Positions 1 to 7,331 of a stretch of DNA of 13,476 nucleotides are shown piece after piece. The stretch comes from Phycisphaerales bacterium (GTDB lineage: Bacteria; Planctomycetota; Phycisphaerae; Sedimentisphaerales; Anaerohalosphaeraceae): the NCBI GenBank assembly GCA_011055475.1, contig DSDH01000053.1, positions 1 to 13,476 of the forward strand, read 5' to 3'. Numbering within the stretch: the stretch's first letter is position 1; each line of letters begins with the position of its first letter. The translations under genes and the position numbers were made by a program. The notes beneath the pieces were generated by a model that was not told the origin of the DNA, searched no databases, and was given only the letters and a program-made list of their open reading frames with translations.

Positions 1-795
1 GCCGACGAACGCTCCGCCCACATCGTATTCGGCCTCGCACCACGCCGAACAGCACATCACGGCCTTGCGATCCGCCAGAATCGATTCGGCCATGCGCACC
101 GCTCCCGCGGCCGGCGCGTAGTAGGCGCTGGTGCCCAACCGCTCCACGATCTCCATGCCCCCCTTGCGGGTCCGCTCGATGATCGCCGCGATCCGCGCCG
201 GCTCCATCAGCTCCGTCACCGGAACACCCGCGACCGAGGTGTATCGCGGCAACGGCACCATGTCGTCGCCGTGACCGCCCATCAGGACCGCGTGCACGTC
301 ACCGACCCAGACGCCCAGTTCTTCGGCGATGAAATAGGCGTACCGCGCCGCGTCCAGGGCCCCGGCCATACCCAGCACCCGCGTCGCCGCGAAGCCCGTC
401 ACGTGCGCCGCGGCATACACCATCGCATCCAGCGGGTTACACACGACGATCACGACCGCTTCGGGGCACCGTCGCCGCACCTCCGCACCGACCGACTGCA
501 CAATCGCCGTGTTCTTCGCCAACAGATCATCGCGGCTCATCCCCGCCTTTCGCGGCACGCCGCTGGTGATGATCACCAGGTCGCTCTGGTCCGCCAACGC
601 CCAATCGGCGGTTCCGCGCACCGATCCGCCGAAGGCCTCCACCCCGCCCGACTGGGCCAGGTCCAGCGCTTTGCCCTGGGCCAGGCCCGGCACGACGTCC
701 AACAGCACGATATGCCCCAAGTTCCGATACGCGGCGAGGTGAGCCACCGTGGCCCCCACGTTGCCGGCCCCCACCACCGTGATCTTCTTCGGCAT
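1..795 (-). CDS. mdh: Malate dehydrogenase (LDH-like family), 3'-truncated by the window edge
   Basis: Interconverts malate and oxaloacetate with NAD in the cytoplasm (TCA cycle). The visible 265 residues start MPKKITVVGAGNVGATVAHL, with the Rossmann loop GAGNVG at 9-14 and Asp33 at the end of beta-2, where this family contacts the NAD ribose. The active-site loop GVPRKAGMSRDD (79-90) has Arg82, which specifies malate over lactate, and Arg88. CNPLDAM lies at 119-125, Asp148 and Arg151 follow, and the catalytic His175 is in GGHGDDMVP. The family is usually about 310 residues, so roughly 45 C-terminal residues lie beyond base 1. The ATG at 795-793 has a GAGAGG ribosome site a few bases upstream and begins exactly at the family N-terminus. 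It is the last visible gene of the gyrA-holA-mdh cluster, 41 bp after holA. The Arg at the specificity position argues against lactate dehydrogenase. Confidence 0.95.
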   Translation of the reverse strand, partial: MPKKITVVGAGNVGATVAHLAAYRNLGHIVLLDVVPGLAQGKALDLAQSGGVEAFGGSVRGTADWALADQSDLVIITSGVPRKAGMSRDDLLAKNTAIVQSVGAEVRRRCPEAVVIVVCNPLDAMVYAAAHVTGFAATRVLGMAGALDAARYAYFIAEELGVWVGDVHAVLMGGHGDDMVPLPRYTSVAGVPVTELMEPARIAAIIERTRKGGMEIVERLGTSAYYAPAAGAVRMAESILADRKAVMCCSAWCEAEYDVGGAFVG

Positions 796-836
796 CGGTC
801 CTCTCCTTGCATCTGCCCTTGCCGCCGCGGCCCTGT

Positions 837-1826
837 TCAGGAGCCGACGGCGATCAGTTCCATGAGCAATCGCTCCATCGCGACGGGCACCGTCGTGCGC
901 CCGGTCTTGATCCCGTGATCGATGTGGGCCAGTTGCGCCAGCACCGACCCGATCTGCACCAGCGACAGGCGGCGCGCCTGCTGAAAAAACGCCTCCTGAC
1001 GCCGCCAGACCTTGAGCCGGGGGGCGATCTGCTGGGGCGATTGCCCCGCGTCCAACAGCGCCCGCGCGGAGAACAGCCGTCGAAAATGGTACGCGAACGC
1101 CCCCACCACGGTGTACTCGGCGCTGCGGTCGGCCTCGAACAACCGTCGCAGGCGGCCGATCGCCTCGGTGCGCTGTCCCGCGGTCATGGCCCCAATCACG
1201 TCGAACGCCCCGAACACCCGGTTGTGCCCCACCAGGGCCTCGACATCATCGGCGGTGATGGTGCGACGCGAGCCCACATAGACCGCCAGCTTCTCCACCT
1301 CCCGGGCGACCCGGCCCGGATCATCGCCCGTCCACTCCACCAACAGCTCGGCCGCCTCCCGCGCCAGCGTCTTGTCGTGCTCCTGTCGGGCGCAGCCCGC
1401 CGCCCAGCCGGCCAGCTTCGCCGGTGCGACGGCCCCGGCCTCGATCACGCAATCCGAGCCGGCCAGCTTTTTCGCCAGCCGCGTGCTCTTTGGCCAGGAC
1501 TTCACCACCAGCAGCAGGACCCCCGTGGCGCTCGGCTCCTCCAGGTATCGCTCCAACGCCTGCCGATGGGCCGAGACAAAGGCATCGGCGTCCCGCAGCA
1601 CCACCACCCGCCGCGGGGCCAGGAACGGCAACGTGCGCAGTTCGTCCAGCACTTCGGCGACGCCGACCTTGTCGGGATCGGGCTGGTGGAGGCACAGCGC
1701 CCTCTCATCCGGCGCCAACCATCCGTCCAGCAACCGTTCCACCTGTCGGCCGACGAGGTACGGATCATCGCCGACGACCACGTACACGCCGCCTGAAGGC
1801 TCGGATTGTCTTGCCTGTTTGACCAT
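837..1826 (-). CDS. holA: DNA polymerase III subunit delta (clamp-loader wrench)
   Basis: Delta subunit of the replicative clamp loader, which opens the beta sliding clamp. The protein has 329 residues, a normal length for the family. It starts the way HolA proteins do, with VYVVVGDDPYLV at 14-25 (matching the family's G-E/D-x-Y-L signature). LPFLAPRRVVVLRDAD at 66-81 is the typical 'pick the surface, report the damage' strand of this family. REVEKLAVYVG at 175-185 matches the conserved domain-II helix, and the C-terminal helix is LAHIDHGIKTG...AMERLLMELI (299-324). No Walker motif is present, as expected because delta does not bind ATP. The start is the ATG at 1826-1824, 18 bp after the gyrA stop. 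Its ribosome site is weak (AAGG very close to the ATG), so expression may depend on coupling to gyrA translation. Confidence 0.9.
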   Translation of the reverse strand: MVKQARQSEPSGGVYVVVGDDPYLVGRQVERLLDGWLAPDERALCLHQPDPDKVGVAEVLDELRTLPFLAPRRVVVLRDADAFVSAHRQALERYLEEPSATGVLLLVVKSWPKSTRLAKKLAGSDCVIEAGAVAPAKLAGWAAGCARQEHDKTLAREAAELLVEWTGDDPGRVAREVEKLAVYVGSRRTITADDVEALVGHNRVFGAFDVIGAMTAGQRTEAIGRLRRLFEADRSAEYTVVGAFAYHFRRLFSARALLDAGQSPQQIAPRLKVWRRQEAFFQQARRLSLVQIGSVLAQLAHIDHGIKTGRTTVPVAMERLLMELIAVGS

Positions 1827-1844
1827 GACCTTCGGTCGCGGCGA

Positions 1845-4445
1845 CTATTCGGGCTCCTCCGGGGAGGATCCCGACGTCGTCGCCGACTCGTCCGTGTCGT
1901 CCGTGTCGTCCGCCTCGTCCGTGTCGTCGGCCCCGTCCTCCGCGATCAGTCGGGCCACCGCCACCAGCTTGTCGCCGGCCCCCAGACGAATCATCCGCAC
2001 GCCCGCCGTGTTGCGTCCGATCGCCCGGACCTCATCGAGCCCCGTGCGAATGATGAGCCCCTGCGCCGTAATCATCATGATCTCATCATCGTCACGGACC
2101 GCCTTGAGCGCGACGACGCGGCCATTCCGCTCGCCGGTCTTGATATTGATCAGGCCCAGGCCGCCCCGCCCCTGCAAGCGGTACTCCTCCAGGTCGGTTC
2201 GCTTGCCGTATCCCTTCTCGCACACCGTCAACAGGCTGGCCCCCGGATCGACCTTGACCATATCCACGACCTCGTCGCCCTCGTGCAGGCGGATTCCGAT
2301 CACGCCGCGGCTGACCCGCCCCATCGAACGCACCTCCGTCTCGCTGAAGCGGATGGCCATCCCCTCGGCCGTGCCCAGAATGATCTCGTCCATCCCGCTG
2401 GTGACCACGACGCCGATCACCTCATCGTTCGCGTCCAGCTTGATCGCGATCACACCGCTGCTGCGCGGGTTGCCGTAGGCCGAGAGCACCGTCTTCTTGA
2501 CCAGCCCGTTCTTTGTGGCCATCGCCAGTTGCTGCTCGTCGAACTGCCGCACGTTGATGATCGAGGCGATCTGTTCGTCCTTCAGATTCAGCAGGTTCAC
2601 GATATTGCGGCCCCGGCTCTGGCGCGACAGGTTCGGGATGTTGAACACCCGCAGCCAGTGGCAGATGCCCTTGGTGGTGAACACCAGCAGGTAATCGTGC
2701 GTGGAGGCGGTGAACATGTGCTCGATGAAGTCGTCTTCCTTGGTCGTCGAGCCGATGATGCCCTTGCCGCCGCGGCCCTGCCGACGATACGTATCGATCG
2801 GCATCCGCTTGATGTAGCCCTGGTGGCTGATCATCACCAGCACCTCCTCCTCGGCCACCAGGTCTTCCATGTCAAACGTCGCCGCGTCGGTCTCCACGAT
2901 GGTCGTCCGTCGCGGATCCCCGTATTTCTCCTTGATCTCGTGGATATCCTCGCGCACCACGTCCAGTTGCAGGTTCCGGTCGGCGAGCAGCGCCTCGTAG
3001 CCCGCGATCCGCTCGGCCAGCTCGGCGTACTCCTTGGCCAGCTTCTCGATTTCCAGACCCGTCAGCCGCTGCAATTGCATCGTGAGAATCGCATCCGCCT
3101 GCGGCCCGGTCAGGAAGTGCTCGCCCTGACTCTTCTCCGCGACGAACGCCTCCGGCAGGATCCGCCGCAGCGTCGCCACCTCCACGAGCCGAAGCGGCTT
3201 GGCCATCAAGGCCAGCTTGGCCGCCGGCGTATCCGGCGACCGCTTGATCAGGTCGATGATCTCGTCGATGTCGCTGACCGCCAGGATCAGGCCTTCCAGG
3301 ATGTGGGCCCGGTTGCGGCACCGCCGCAGCAGAAACCGCGTCCGCCGCCGGATCACGGTCAGGCGATGATTGATATACAGTTTCAGAAGCTGCTTGATAT
3401 TCAGCGTCTCGGGGCGGTTGTTCACCAGCGCCACGTTGTTGATCGCGTAGGTGCTCTGCAAAGGCGTATAACGCCACAGCTTGTTGAGCACCACGTTCTC
3501 ATCGGCGTCCTTCTTCAACTCGACGACGATCCGCAGGCCCTTGCGGTCCGACTCATCCCGCACGTCGGACACCTCGGGCAACTGCCCGCCCCGCACGCCG
3601 TCGGCGATTTTCGAGACGATGGTGGTCTTGACCACCATGTAGGGGATCTCGGTGAACACCAGGCTCACCTTGCCCTTCTTGCCCTCCTCGATGGTGTGCT
3701 TGGCCCGCACCTTCAGATGGCCCCGTCCGGTCACATAGGCCTCAAGGATGCCCTTTCGCCCACAGATGATGCCGCCGGTGGGGAAGTCCGGCCCCGGCAG
3801 CCGCTCCAGGATGTCCTTGAAGCCGCATTCCGGGTCGTCGAGCATCAGCAGCAGCGCATCGCACACCTCGCCGACGTTGTGCGGCGGGATGTTCGTGGCC
3901 ATGCCCACGGCGATACCGCTGGCCCCGTTGACCAGCAGGTTCGGGAACTTGCCCGGCAGGACCGTCGGCTCCTGTCGCGTCTCATCATAGTTGGGGATGA
4001 AATCGACCGTGTCGCGATCAAGATCTTCCAGCAGGTCCATCGCCGCGGCGGTCATCCGGGCCTCGGTGTACCGCATGGCCGCCGGCGGGTCGGCGTCGAT
4101 GCTGCCGAAGTTGCCCTGCGGATCGACCAGCGTCACCCGCATCGCCCAGTCCTGCCCCAGCCGAACCAGGGTGCCGTAGGTCGCCTGGTCGCCGTGCGGG
4201 TGGTAGTTGCCGCTGGTGTCACCGACGATCTTGGCGCACTTGCGGTGTTTGGATCGCGGCCCCAGATTCAGATCGTTCATGGCCACCAGAATCCGCCGCT
4301 GGGAGGGTTTCAGACCGTCCCGCACGTCGGGCAGTGCGCGCGAGATGATCACGCTCATGGCGTAATTCAGGTAGGACGTCTTCAGTTCGTCTAAAATCTG
4401 AAGGTCTTCAAACCGCTCTTCGGCCGGTTTCTGTGCCTCTGCCAT
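1845..4445 (-). CDS. gyrA: DNA gyrase subunit A
   Basis: Breakage-reunion subunit of gyrase, which introduces negative supercoils together with GyrB. It is 866 residues. The winged-helix/tower part begins SYLNYAMSVIISRALPDVRDGLKP (in 24-47) and holds the catalytic pair Arg125-Tyr126 in AAMRYTEARM. The C-terminal beta-pinwheel carries a GyrA box QGRGGKG at 556-562 and a degenerate second copy (QGRGGLG) in a later blade, which favours GyrA over ParC. The quinolone region reads HPHGDQATYG, so the positions equal to E. coli Ser83 and Asp87 are Gln87 and Gly91. The last 32 residues are strongly acidic (Asp/Glu/Thr) and are encoded by a 9-bp tandem repeat. Start chosen: the ATG at 4445-4443, because it matches the family N-terminus and lies about 70 bp after a good promoter. 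The reading frame stays open further upstream, but that part has no gyrase homology. gyrB is not adjacent. Confidence 0.95.
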   Translation of the reverse strand: MAEAQKPAEERFEDLQILDELKTSYLNYAMSVIISRALPDVRDGLKPSQRRILVAMNDLNLGPRSKHRKCAKIVGDTSGNYHPHGDQATYGTLVRLGQDWAMRVTLVDPQGNFGSIDADPPAAMRYTEARMTAAAMDLLEDLDRDTVDFIPNYDETRQEPTVLPGKFPNLLVNGASGIAVGMATNIPPHNVGEVCDALLLMLDDPECGFKDILERLPGPDFPTGGIICGRKGILEAYVTGRGHLKVRAKHTIEEGKKGKVSLVFTEIPYMVVKTTIVSKIADGVRGGQLPEVSDVRDESDRKGLRIVVELKKDADENVVLNKLWRYTPLQSTYAINNVALVNNRPETLNIKQLLKLYINHRLTVIRRRTRFLLRRCRNRAHILEGLILAVSDIDEIIDLIKRSPDTPAAKLALMAKPLRLVEVATLRRILPEAFVAEKSQGEHFLTGPQADAILTMQLQRLTGLEIEKLAKEYAELAERIAGYEALLADRNLQLDVVREDIHEIKEKYGDPRRTTIVETDAATFDMEDLVAEEEVLVMISHQGYIKRMPIDTYRRQGRGGKGIIGSTTKEDDFIEHMFTASTHDYLLVFTTKGICHWLRVFNIPNLSRQSRGRNIVNLLNLKDEQIASIINVRQFDEQQLAMATKNGLVKKTVLSAYGNPRSSGVIAIKLDANDEVIGVVVTSGMDEIILGTAEGMAIRFSETEVRSMGRVSRGVIGIRLHEGDEVVDMVKVDPGASLLTVCEKGYGKRTDLEEYRLQGRGGLGLINIKTGERNGRVVALKAVRDDDEIMMITAQGLIIRTGLDEVRAIGRNTAGVRMIRLGAGDKLVAVARLIAEDGADDTDEADDTDDTDESATTSGSSPEEPE
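1887..1930 (-). repeat. 9-bp tandem repeat encoding the acidic GyrA tail
   Basis: On the plus strand the unit tcgtccgtg recurs, with small changes, about five times (1888-1896, 1897-1905, 1906-1914, 1915-1923, 1924-1932). In the gyrA frame each unit gives a three-residue step Asp-Asp/Glu-Thr/Ala/Ser: DDT, DEA, DDT, DDT, DES at residues 840-854. Because the unit is a multiple of three, copy-number change would lengthen or shorten the tail without a frameshift. Confidence 0.85.
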
Positions 4446-4518
4446 CGCAGTCCCTGCTTCCCAGAATCCTCGTACACACCTTCCGCCCCCGCCGGTAACG
4501 CGTCCACAGGAAACCCGG

Positions 4519-4547
4519 AATGTACACCTGAACCGCGAAAAAGTCAA
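4519..4547 (-). promoter_or_regulatory. Sigma-70-type promoter for gyrA-holA-mdh
   Basis: Reading the minus strand, TTGACT (4547-4542, 5 of 6 matches to TTGACA) is followed after exactly 17 bp by TACATT (4524-4519, 4 of 6 to TATAAT). Transcription would begin near 4512 and leave a leader of about 67 nt before the gyrA ATG. The element lies in non-coding DNA in the correct place and direction. This is a visual consensus match only. Confidence 0.55.
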
Positions 4548-4552
4548 CGATC

Positions 4553-4568
4553 GGCGCACTTTTGCGCC
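4553..4568. repeat. Perfect 6-bp inverted repeat upstream of the gyrA -35
   Basis: GGCGCA, a 4-base spacer CTTT, then TGCGCC. It lies 5 bp upstream of the predicted gyrA -35 element, a position where an activator or supercoiling-responsive factor could bind. With only six GC-rich bases per arm it may be chance. Confidence 0.3.
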
Positions 4569-4826
4569 CCCTCTGCCGACCCTGCCGCCACGGACGGACG
4601 GCCAGGACGCTTCCGCAGGATCCGTTATGGGACCGCAACCCGCCCAGCAAAAAAGCTTCGCGGGCCTTCCCACCGTCGGCGCGGGTGCCGGCGGACACCT
4701 CGGCCGATCCGTCCAGAGCGCGGCCCACCGACGCGCCGCCACAGCCGCCCGCAAGAACCCCGGCCGAGCACCCCCGCACACCCGTTTATCGGACGGTCTC
4801 GACGCGACCACACGCGGCGGCCCGTT

Positions 4827-4855
4827 TTGCCCGCGGAAGCAACGTTTTCTATGCT
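4827..4855 (+). promoter_or_regulatory. Candidate promoter for the pilM operon
   Basis: TTGCCC (4827-4832, 4 of 6 to the -35 consensus) and TATGCT (4850-4855, 4 of 6 to the -10 consensus) are separated by 17 bp. They sit in a short patch that is less GC-rich than its surroundings. Transcription would begin near 4862, giving a leader of about 155 nt before pilM. It is a weak match, but the best I see upstream of the operon on this strand. Confidence 0.3.
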
Positions 4856-4872
4856 TTACTGGTCGTCGCGGT

Positions 4873-4885
4873 CCGCACGGTGCGG
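4873..4885. repeat. 13-bp palindrome in the predicted pilM leader
   Basis: CCGCAC, one central base, then GTGCGG. It is a perfect 6-bp dyad lying about 18 bp downstream of the candidate -10 element. It could be a repressor site or a small leader hairpin; nothing in the sequence decides between these, and chance occurrence is possible. Confidence 0.3.
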
Positions 4886-5017
4886 CTGTCATTCCAGACG
4901 GGGTGCTAATGCCGTCGCCCCGGCCGGACGACTACCTGGTGGATGACGATAGTGCACCACGGCTGTGTACGTCTCGCCCAAACGGCTGGAAGGCAGGGAA
5001 GGAAGCATAAGACGGCG

Positions 5018-5989
5018 ATGTTGAGACTGCTCAAAAAACGCGTCTACCCGATCGGTGTGGACCTCGGCAGCGGCCATCTTCGCATGGCGCAGCTCGGGTT
5101 TGATGGAGATCGGATTTATCTGCATGCCGCCATGTGGGCGGCCATCCCCCAGGGCATTCGCGCCGGCAGCCCCGATTGGCAGCGATGGGCCGTGGACACC
5201 ATCCGACACATGACCCGTGAAGGCGGCTTCAAGGGACGCGTTACCATCAGCGCCCTGCCGAGTCACGCCGTTTTCATCGACCAAGTCCGCATCCCCAAGA
5301 TGCCCGAGAAGAAAATCGCCCAAGCCGCTCTGAACAAGGTGGCCAAGCGGCTGCCCTTTCCCGCCAGCGAAGCCGCGATCAAACACGTGACCGTCGCCCA
5401 TCCATCCAGCAACGGCGAGATGGACGTTCTCGTCATGGCCACCGCGCAGCGCCAGATCGACTACCACCTGGCCATTTACGAAAACGCCGGCCTCGAGACC
5501 GAGGGCATTTCCGTCTGGCCGCAGGCCCTGATTAACAGCTTCGTGCATTTCTTCAGCCGGCGGGCCGAGGACACCGACATCGTGGCGTTGCTCATGGACA
5601 TCGGCTCCAACCACACGAACGTGGTGATCTGCCGCCAGGAGGAGCTGTACTTCGCCCGCATGATTCCCCTGGGATTCAATCAGCTTGTGCAGAGCCAGAC
5701 GATCCAGCAGCTCGTGGCCGAGGTCGACGCCTGCTGTCGGTATTACGATTCGGTCGCCGGCGCCACCCGCATTGGACGCCTGATGTTCCTGGCGGGCCTG
5801 GGGATCGACAAGCCGATCTGCGAGCGGGTCGCCCAACTGGCGCAGCGCATGCAGATCTCCGCCCAGATGGGCGACGTGCTTTCGGCCGTGGAACGACGGT
5901 CGGGGCTCGATGAACTGATCGACAAACGGGATAACCGCGTCAACTGGTCCACGGCCTTCGGGCTCAGTCTGGCCGGGGCGCAGCGATGA
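5018..5989 (+). CDS. pilM: Type IV pilus assembly protein PilM (actin-like ATPase fold)
   Basis: Cytoplasmic actin/FtsA-like protein that binds the N-terminal tail of PilN and links the pilus motor to the inner-membrane alignment complex. The 323-residue protein has the phosphate-1 motif GVDLGSGHLRMAQL at 13-26, phosphate-2 motif LLMDIGSNHTNVVI at 191-204, and an adenosine-site strand LMFLAGLG at 255-262 (FLAGLG in place of the more common VGGGA-type loop). No signal peptide or membrane segment is seen. Start chosen: the ATG at 5018, preceded by GGAAG at 5001-5005 and matching the family's N-terminus just before the first strand. An upstream in-frame ATG at 4943 would add 25 residues with no homology and lacks a good ribosome site. 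It is the first gene of the nine-gene operon. The next gene begins 21 bp after its stop. Confidence 0.9.
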   Translation: MLRLLKKRVYPIGVDLGSGHLRMAQLGFDGDRIYLHAAMWAAIPQGIRAGSPDWQRWAVDTIRHMTREGGFKGRVTISALPSHAVFIDQVRIPKMPEKKIAQAALNKVAKRLPFPASEAAIKHVTVAHPSSNGEMDVLVMATAQRQIDYHLAIYENAGLETEGISVWPQALINSFVHFFSRRAEDTDIVALLMDIGSNHTNVVICRQEELYFARMIPLGFNQLVQSQTIQQLVAEVDACCRYYDSVAGATRIGRLMFLAGLGIDKPICERVAQLAQRMQISAQMGDVLSAVERRSGLDELIDKRDNRVNWSTAFGLSLAGAQR

Positions 5990-6000
5990 CCGCGATTGAG

Positions 6001-6006
6001 GGAGGT
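6001..6006 (+). promoter_or_regulatory. Ribosome binding site deciding the pilN start
   Basis: GGAGGT ends 4 bases before the ATG at 6011. It rules in that ATG over an in-frame TTG at 5996 that would place the ribosome site inside the coding sequence. Confidence 0.75.
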
Positions 6007-6010
6007 GGCC

Positions 6011-6727
6011 ATGGCCAGAATCGACTTCGTCCCCAATGATTACGTCCAACAGAAGGAGTGCGGACGCGCCAATTTCCTGTATCTGGTGCTGTTCGGCATT
6101 CTCATGGGCGCGATCGGCGTGACCTTCTCGATCATCAAGATGCGGCAGCGGGCGGTCGAGTCTCATCTGGCGGCCCTCGAGCAGAAGATGGTCGCCGCCG
6201 ACACGCAGATCGCACAACTGGACAAGCTCAAACGCAGGACCACCACGATGATGCACTCGATGGTCACCACCGCCGAGTTGCTCGAGCCCGTTCCGCGCAG
6301 CGTCGTGCTGGCCTGTCTGACCAACAACCTGCCCGGCGGGGTGTCGCTGCTCGAGCTCGATCTCAAGGAGAAGGACATCGCGCCCGCCGTCCCCAAGGCC
6401 ACGCCCAAGACCAGCCAGTACCAGAAGGCTCAGGCGGCCCAGAAGCCCGACGCCCTGCAGCCCGGCGAGACGCCGCGCCAGGCTCGAACCCGGACCACCG
6501 TCGAGATCAAGGGCATCGCCCCCAGCGATATCGAGGTGGCCACCTACATCGCGCGCCTCGGAACCTCGATCCTCATGAGCGAGGTCGCCCTGGTCGAAAG
6601 CCAGGAACACATCATCGACGACGTGCGGTTCCGGGAGTTCAAGCTGACCGCCACCCTCAAGGAGGATATCACACTGACCAAGGAGGACATCGAGAGGATC
6701 CGTCGGCCCACGAGTCGGGACACCTGA
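6011..6727 (+). CDS. pilN: PilN-like inner-membrane alignment protein
   Basis: Bitopic protein of the PilMNOP / GspL-type alignment subcomplex. The N-terminus MARIDFVPNDY corresponds to the family's cytoplasmic INLLP-type tail, which docks into PilM. One membrane segment follows at about 21-42 (NFLYLVLFGILMGAIGVTFS), then a coiled coil at about 45-80. A PilN-type periplasmic domain comes next, with LLEPVPRSVVLACLTNNLPGG (within 90-110) and VSLLELDL. A Lys/Gln/Pro-rich linker at about 120-160 separates this from a second half containing VEIKGIAPSDIEVATYIARL (164-183) and the final beta strands. At 238 residues it is longer than typical PilN (about 180-200), mainly through the linker. Identification rests on topology, motifs and position between pilM and pilO. 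A GspL C-terminal type domain is the related alternative. Confidence 0.8.
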   Translation: MARIDFVPNDYVQQKECGRANFLYLVLFGILMGAIGVTFSIIKMRQRAVESHLAALEQKMVAADTQIAQLDKLKRRTTTMMHSMVTTAELLEPVPRSVVLACLTNNLPGGVSLLELDLKEKDIAPAVPKATPKTSQYQKAQAAQKPDALQPGETPRQARTRTTVEIKGIAPSDIEVATYIARLGTSILMSEVALVESQEHIIDDVRFREFKLTATLKEDITLTKEDIERIRRPTSRDT

Positions 6728-6773
6728 TCGCTGTCTCGCCCCCCTGGAGCCTGCGCTATCGGAAAGGTTGAGT

Positions 6774-7310
6774 ATGTCGAGTGCATCCCGAAAACTGCTG
6801 TTCTTCGTACTGCTGGTGGGGATGGCCTACGTCTCCTACGCCTACATGATCAAACCGGCCAACCAGCACCTGAGCGAGGCCCAGGATCAGGTGCAGCAGA
6901 AACAGGCCAAGCTGCGCGAACTCGAGCGGGCGACGGCCTCGGCCCAGGACCTGACCCAACAACTGATCAAGGTGGAAGAGGCCATCGCCGTCTTTGAGAG
7001 CAAGCTGCCCAGCGAAAGCGAAATCGACACGATCCTCAGCGACATCACCGTTATCGCGCAGCGCAATGGGCTGGCCTCGAAGAAGATCCGCACGCTGAAG
7101 ATCAAGGAAAAGAGCGGCTGCTTCGAACAGCCCCTGGAGATGGAGCTGGCCGGTAACTTCAACAGCTACTACGCGTTTCTGCTGGAGCTGGAGAAGTTGG
7201 ATCGGATCACGCGCATCAGCGAGCTGAGTCTCAAGAAGCAGTCCAAAAACGAAGGGCATACGCAAGCCCGTTTCGTGCTGAGCATCTTCTTCCAGAACCG
7301 CCGCACGTAA
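6774..7310 (+). CDS. pilO: PilO-like inner-membrane alignment protein
   Basis: Partner of PilN in the periplasmic alignment complex (equivalent to GspM). The 178-residue protein has a single membrane segment at about 8-25, a Gln/Glu/Lys-rich coiled coil at about 29-78, and a ferredoxin-like PilO domain at about 84-174. That domain shows the family pattern PLEMELAGNFNSYYAFLLEL (120-139) followed by LDRITRISELSL. The ATG at 6774 is preceded by GGAAAGG (6761-6767) at 6-bp spacing. A TTG six bases earlier is in frame but falls directly on the ribosome site. The gene begins 46 bp after pilN, the largest gap inside the operon, and I see no promoter in it. Confidence 0.8.
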   Translation: MSSASRKLLFFVLLVGMAYVSYAYMIKPANQHLSEAQDQVQQKQAKLRELERATASAQDLTQQLIKVEEAIAVFESKLPSESEIDTILSDITVIAQRNGLASKKIRTLKIKEKSGCFEQPLEMELAGNFNSYYAFLLELEKLDRITRISELSLKKQSKNEGHTQARFVLSIFFQNRRT

Positions 7311-7331
7311 AACCCTAGCCTGGAGTGTGCC

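Larger units (their letters stand above)
4446..5017. other. 572-bp divergent intergenic region
   Basis: Non-coding region between the divergent starts of gyrA and pilM. It contains the gyrA promoter near its left end, a candidate pilM-operon promoter at 4827-4855, and two short perfect inverted repeats (4553-4568 and 4873-4885). The middle part, roughly 4570-4820, is very GC-rich. Open frames cross it on both strands, but their products are low-complexity Arg/Pro/Gly/Ala sequences without a recognisable fold or good start signals, so I call no gene there. I see no tRNA, riboswitch or terminator that I can support. Confidence 0.7.

Noticed and set aside
807..1796. A 329-codon plus-strand open frame opposite holA
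   Set aside because: Product is Arg/Gln/His/Pro-rich without a domain; the minus-strand product is a full-length HolA.
1806..4394. An 862-codon open frame on the plus strand, opposite gyrA
   Set aside because: It mirrors a GC-rich gene whose third positions suppress stops on the other strand. Its product is His/Arg/Gln/Asp-rich with no recognisable domain, whereas the minus strand encodes unmistakable GyrA.
4699..4770. Inverted copies of CTCGGCCG and CGGCCGAG in the intergenic region
   Set aside because: The core is itself a common GC-rich palindrome, the loop would be about 60 bases, and no T-run follows; probably chance.
4446..4892. Upstream extension of gyrA to the first in-frame start at 4892
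   Set aside because: The 149 added residues are Arg/Gly/Ala-rich without gyrase homology, and the predicted promoter lies inside them.
4627..5010. A 127-codon plus-strand frame in the intergenic region
   Set aside because: No ribosome site, low-complexity product, and it runs through the candidate pilM promoter and leader.
4943..5017. Earlier in-frame ATG for pilM at 4943
   Set aside because: It adds 25 residues without homology and lacks a ribosome site; the ATG at 5018 fits the PilM N-terminus and has GGAAG upstream.
4889..6610. A 573-codon minus-strand open frame across pilM and pilN
   Set aside because: It spans two real genes and their junction on the opposite strand and shows no domain or ribosome site; a shadow of GC-rich coding.
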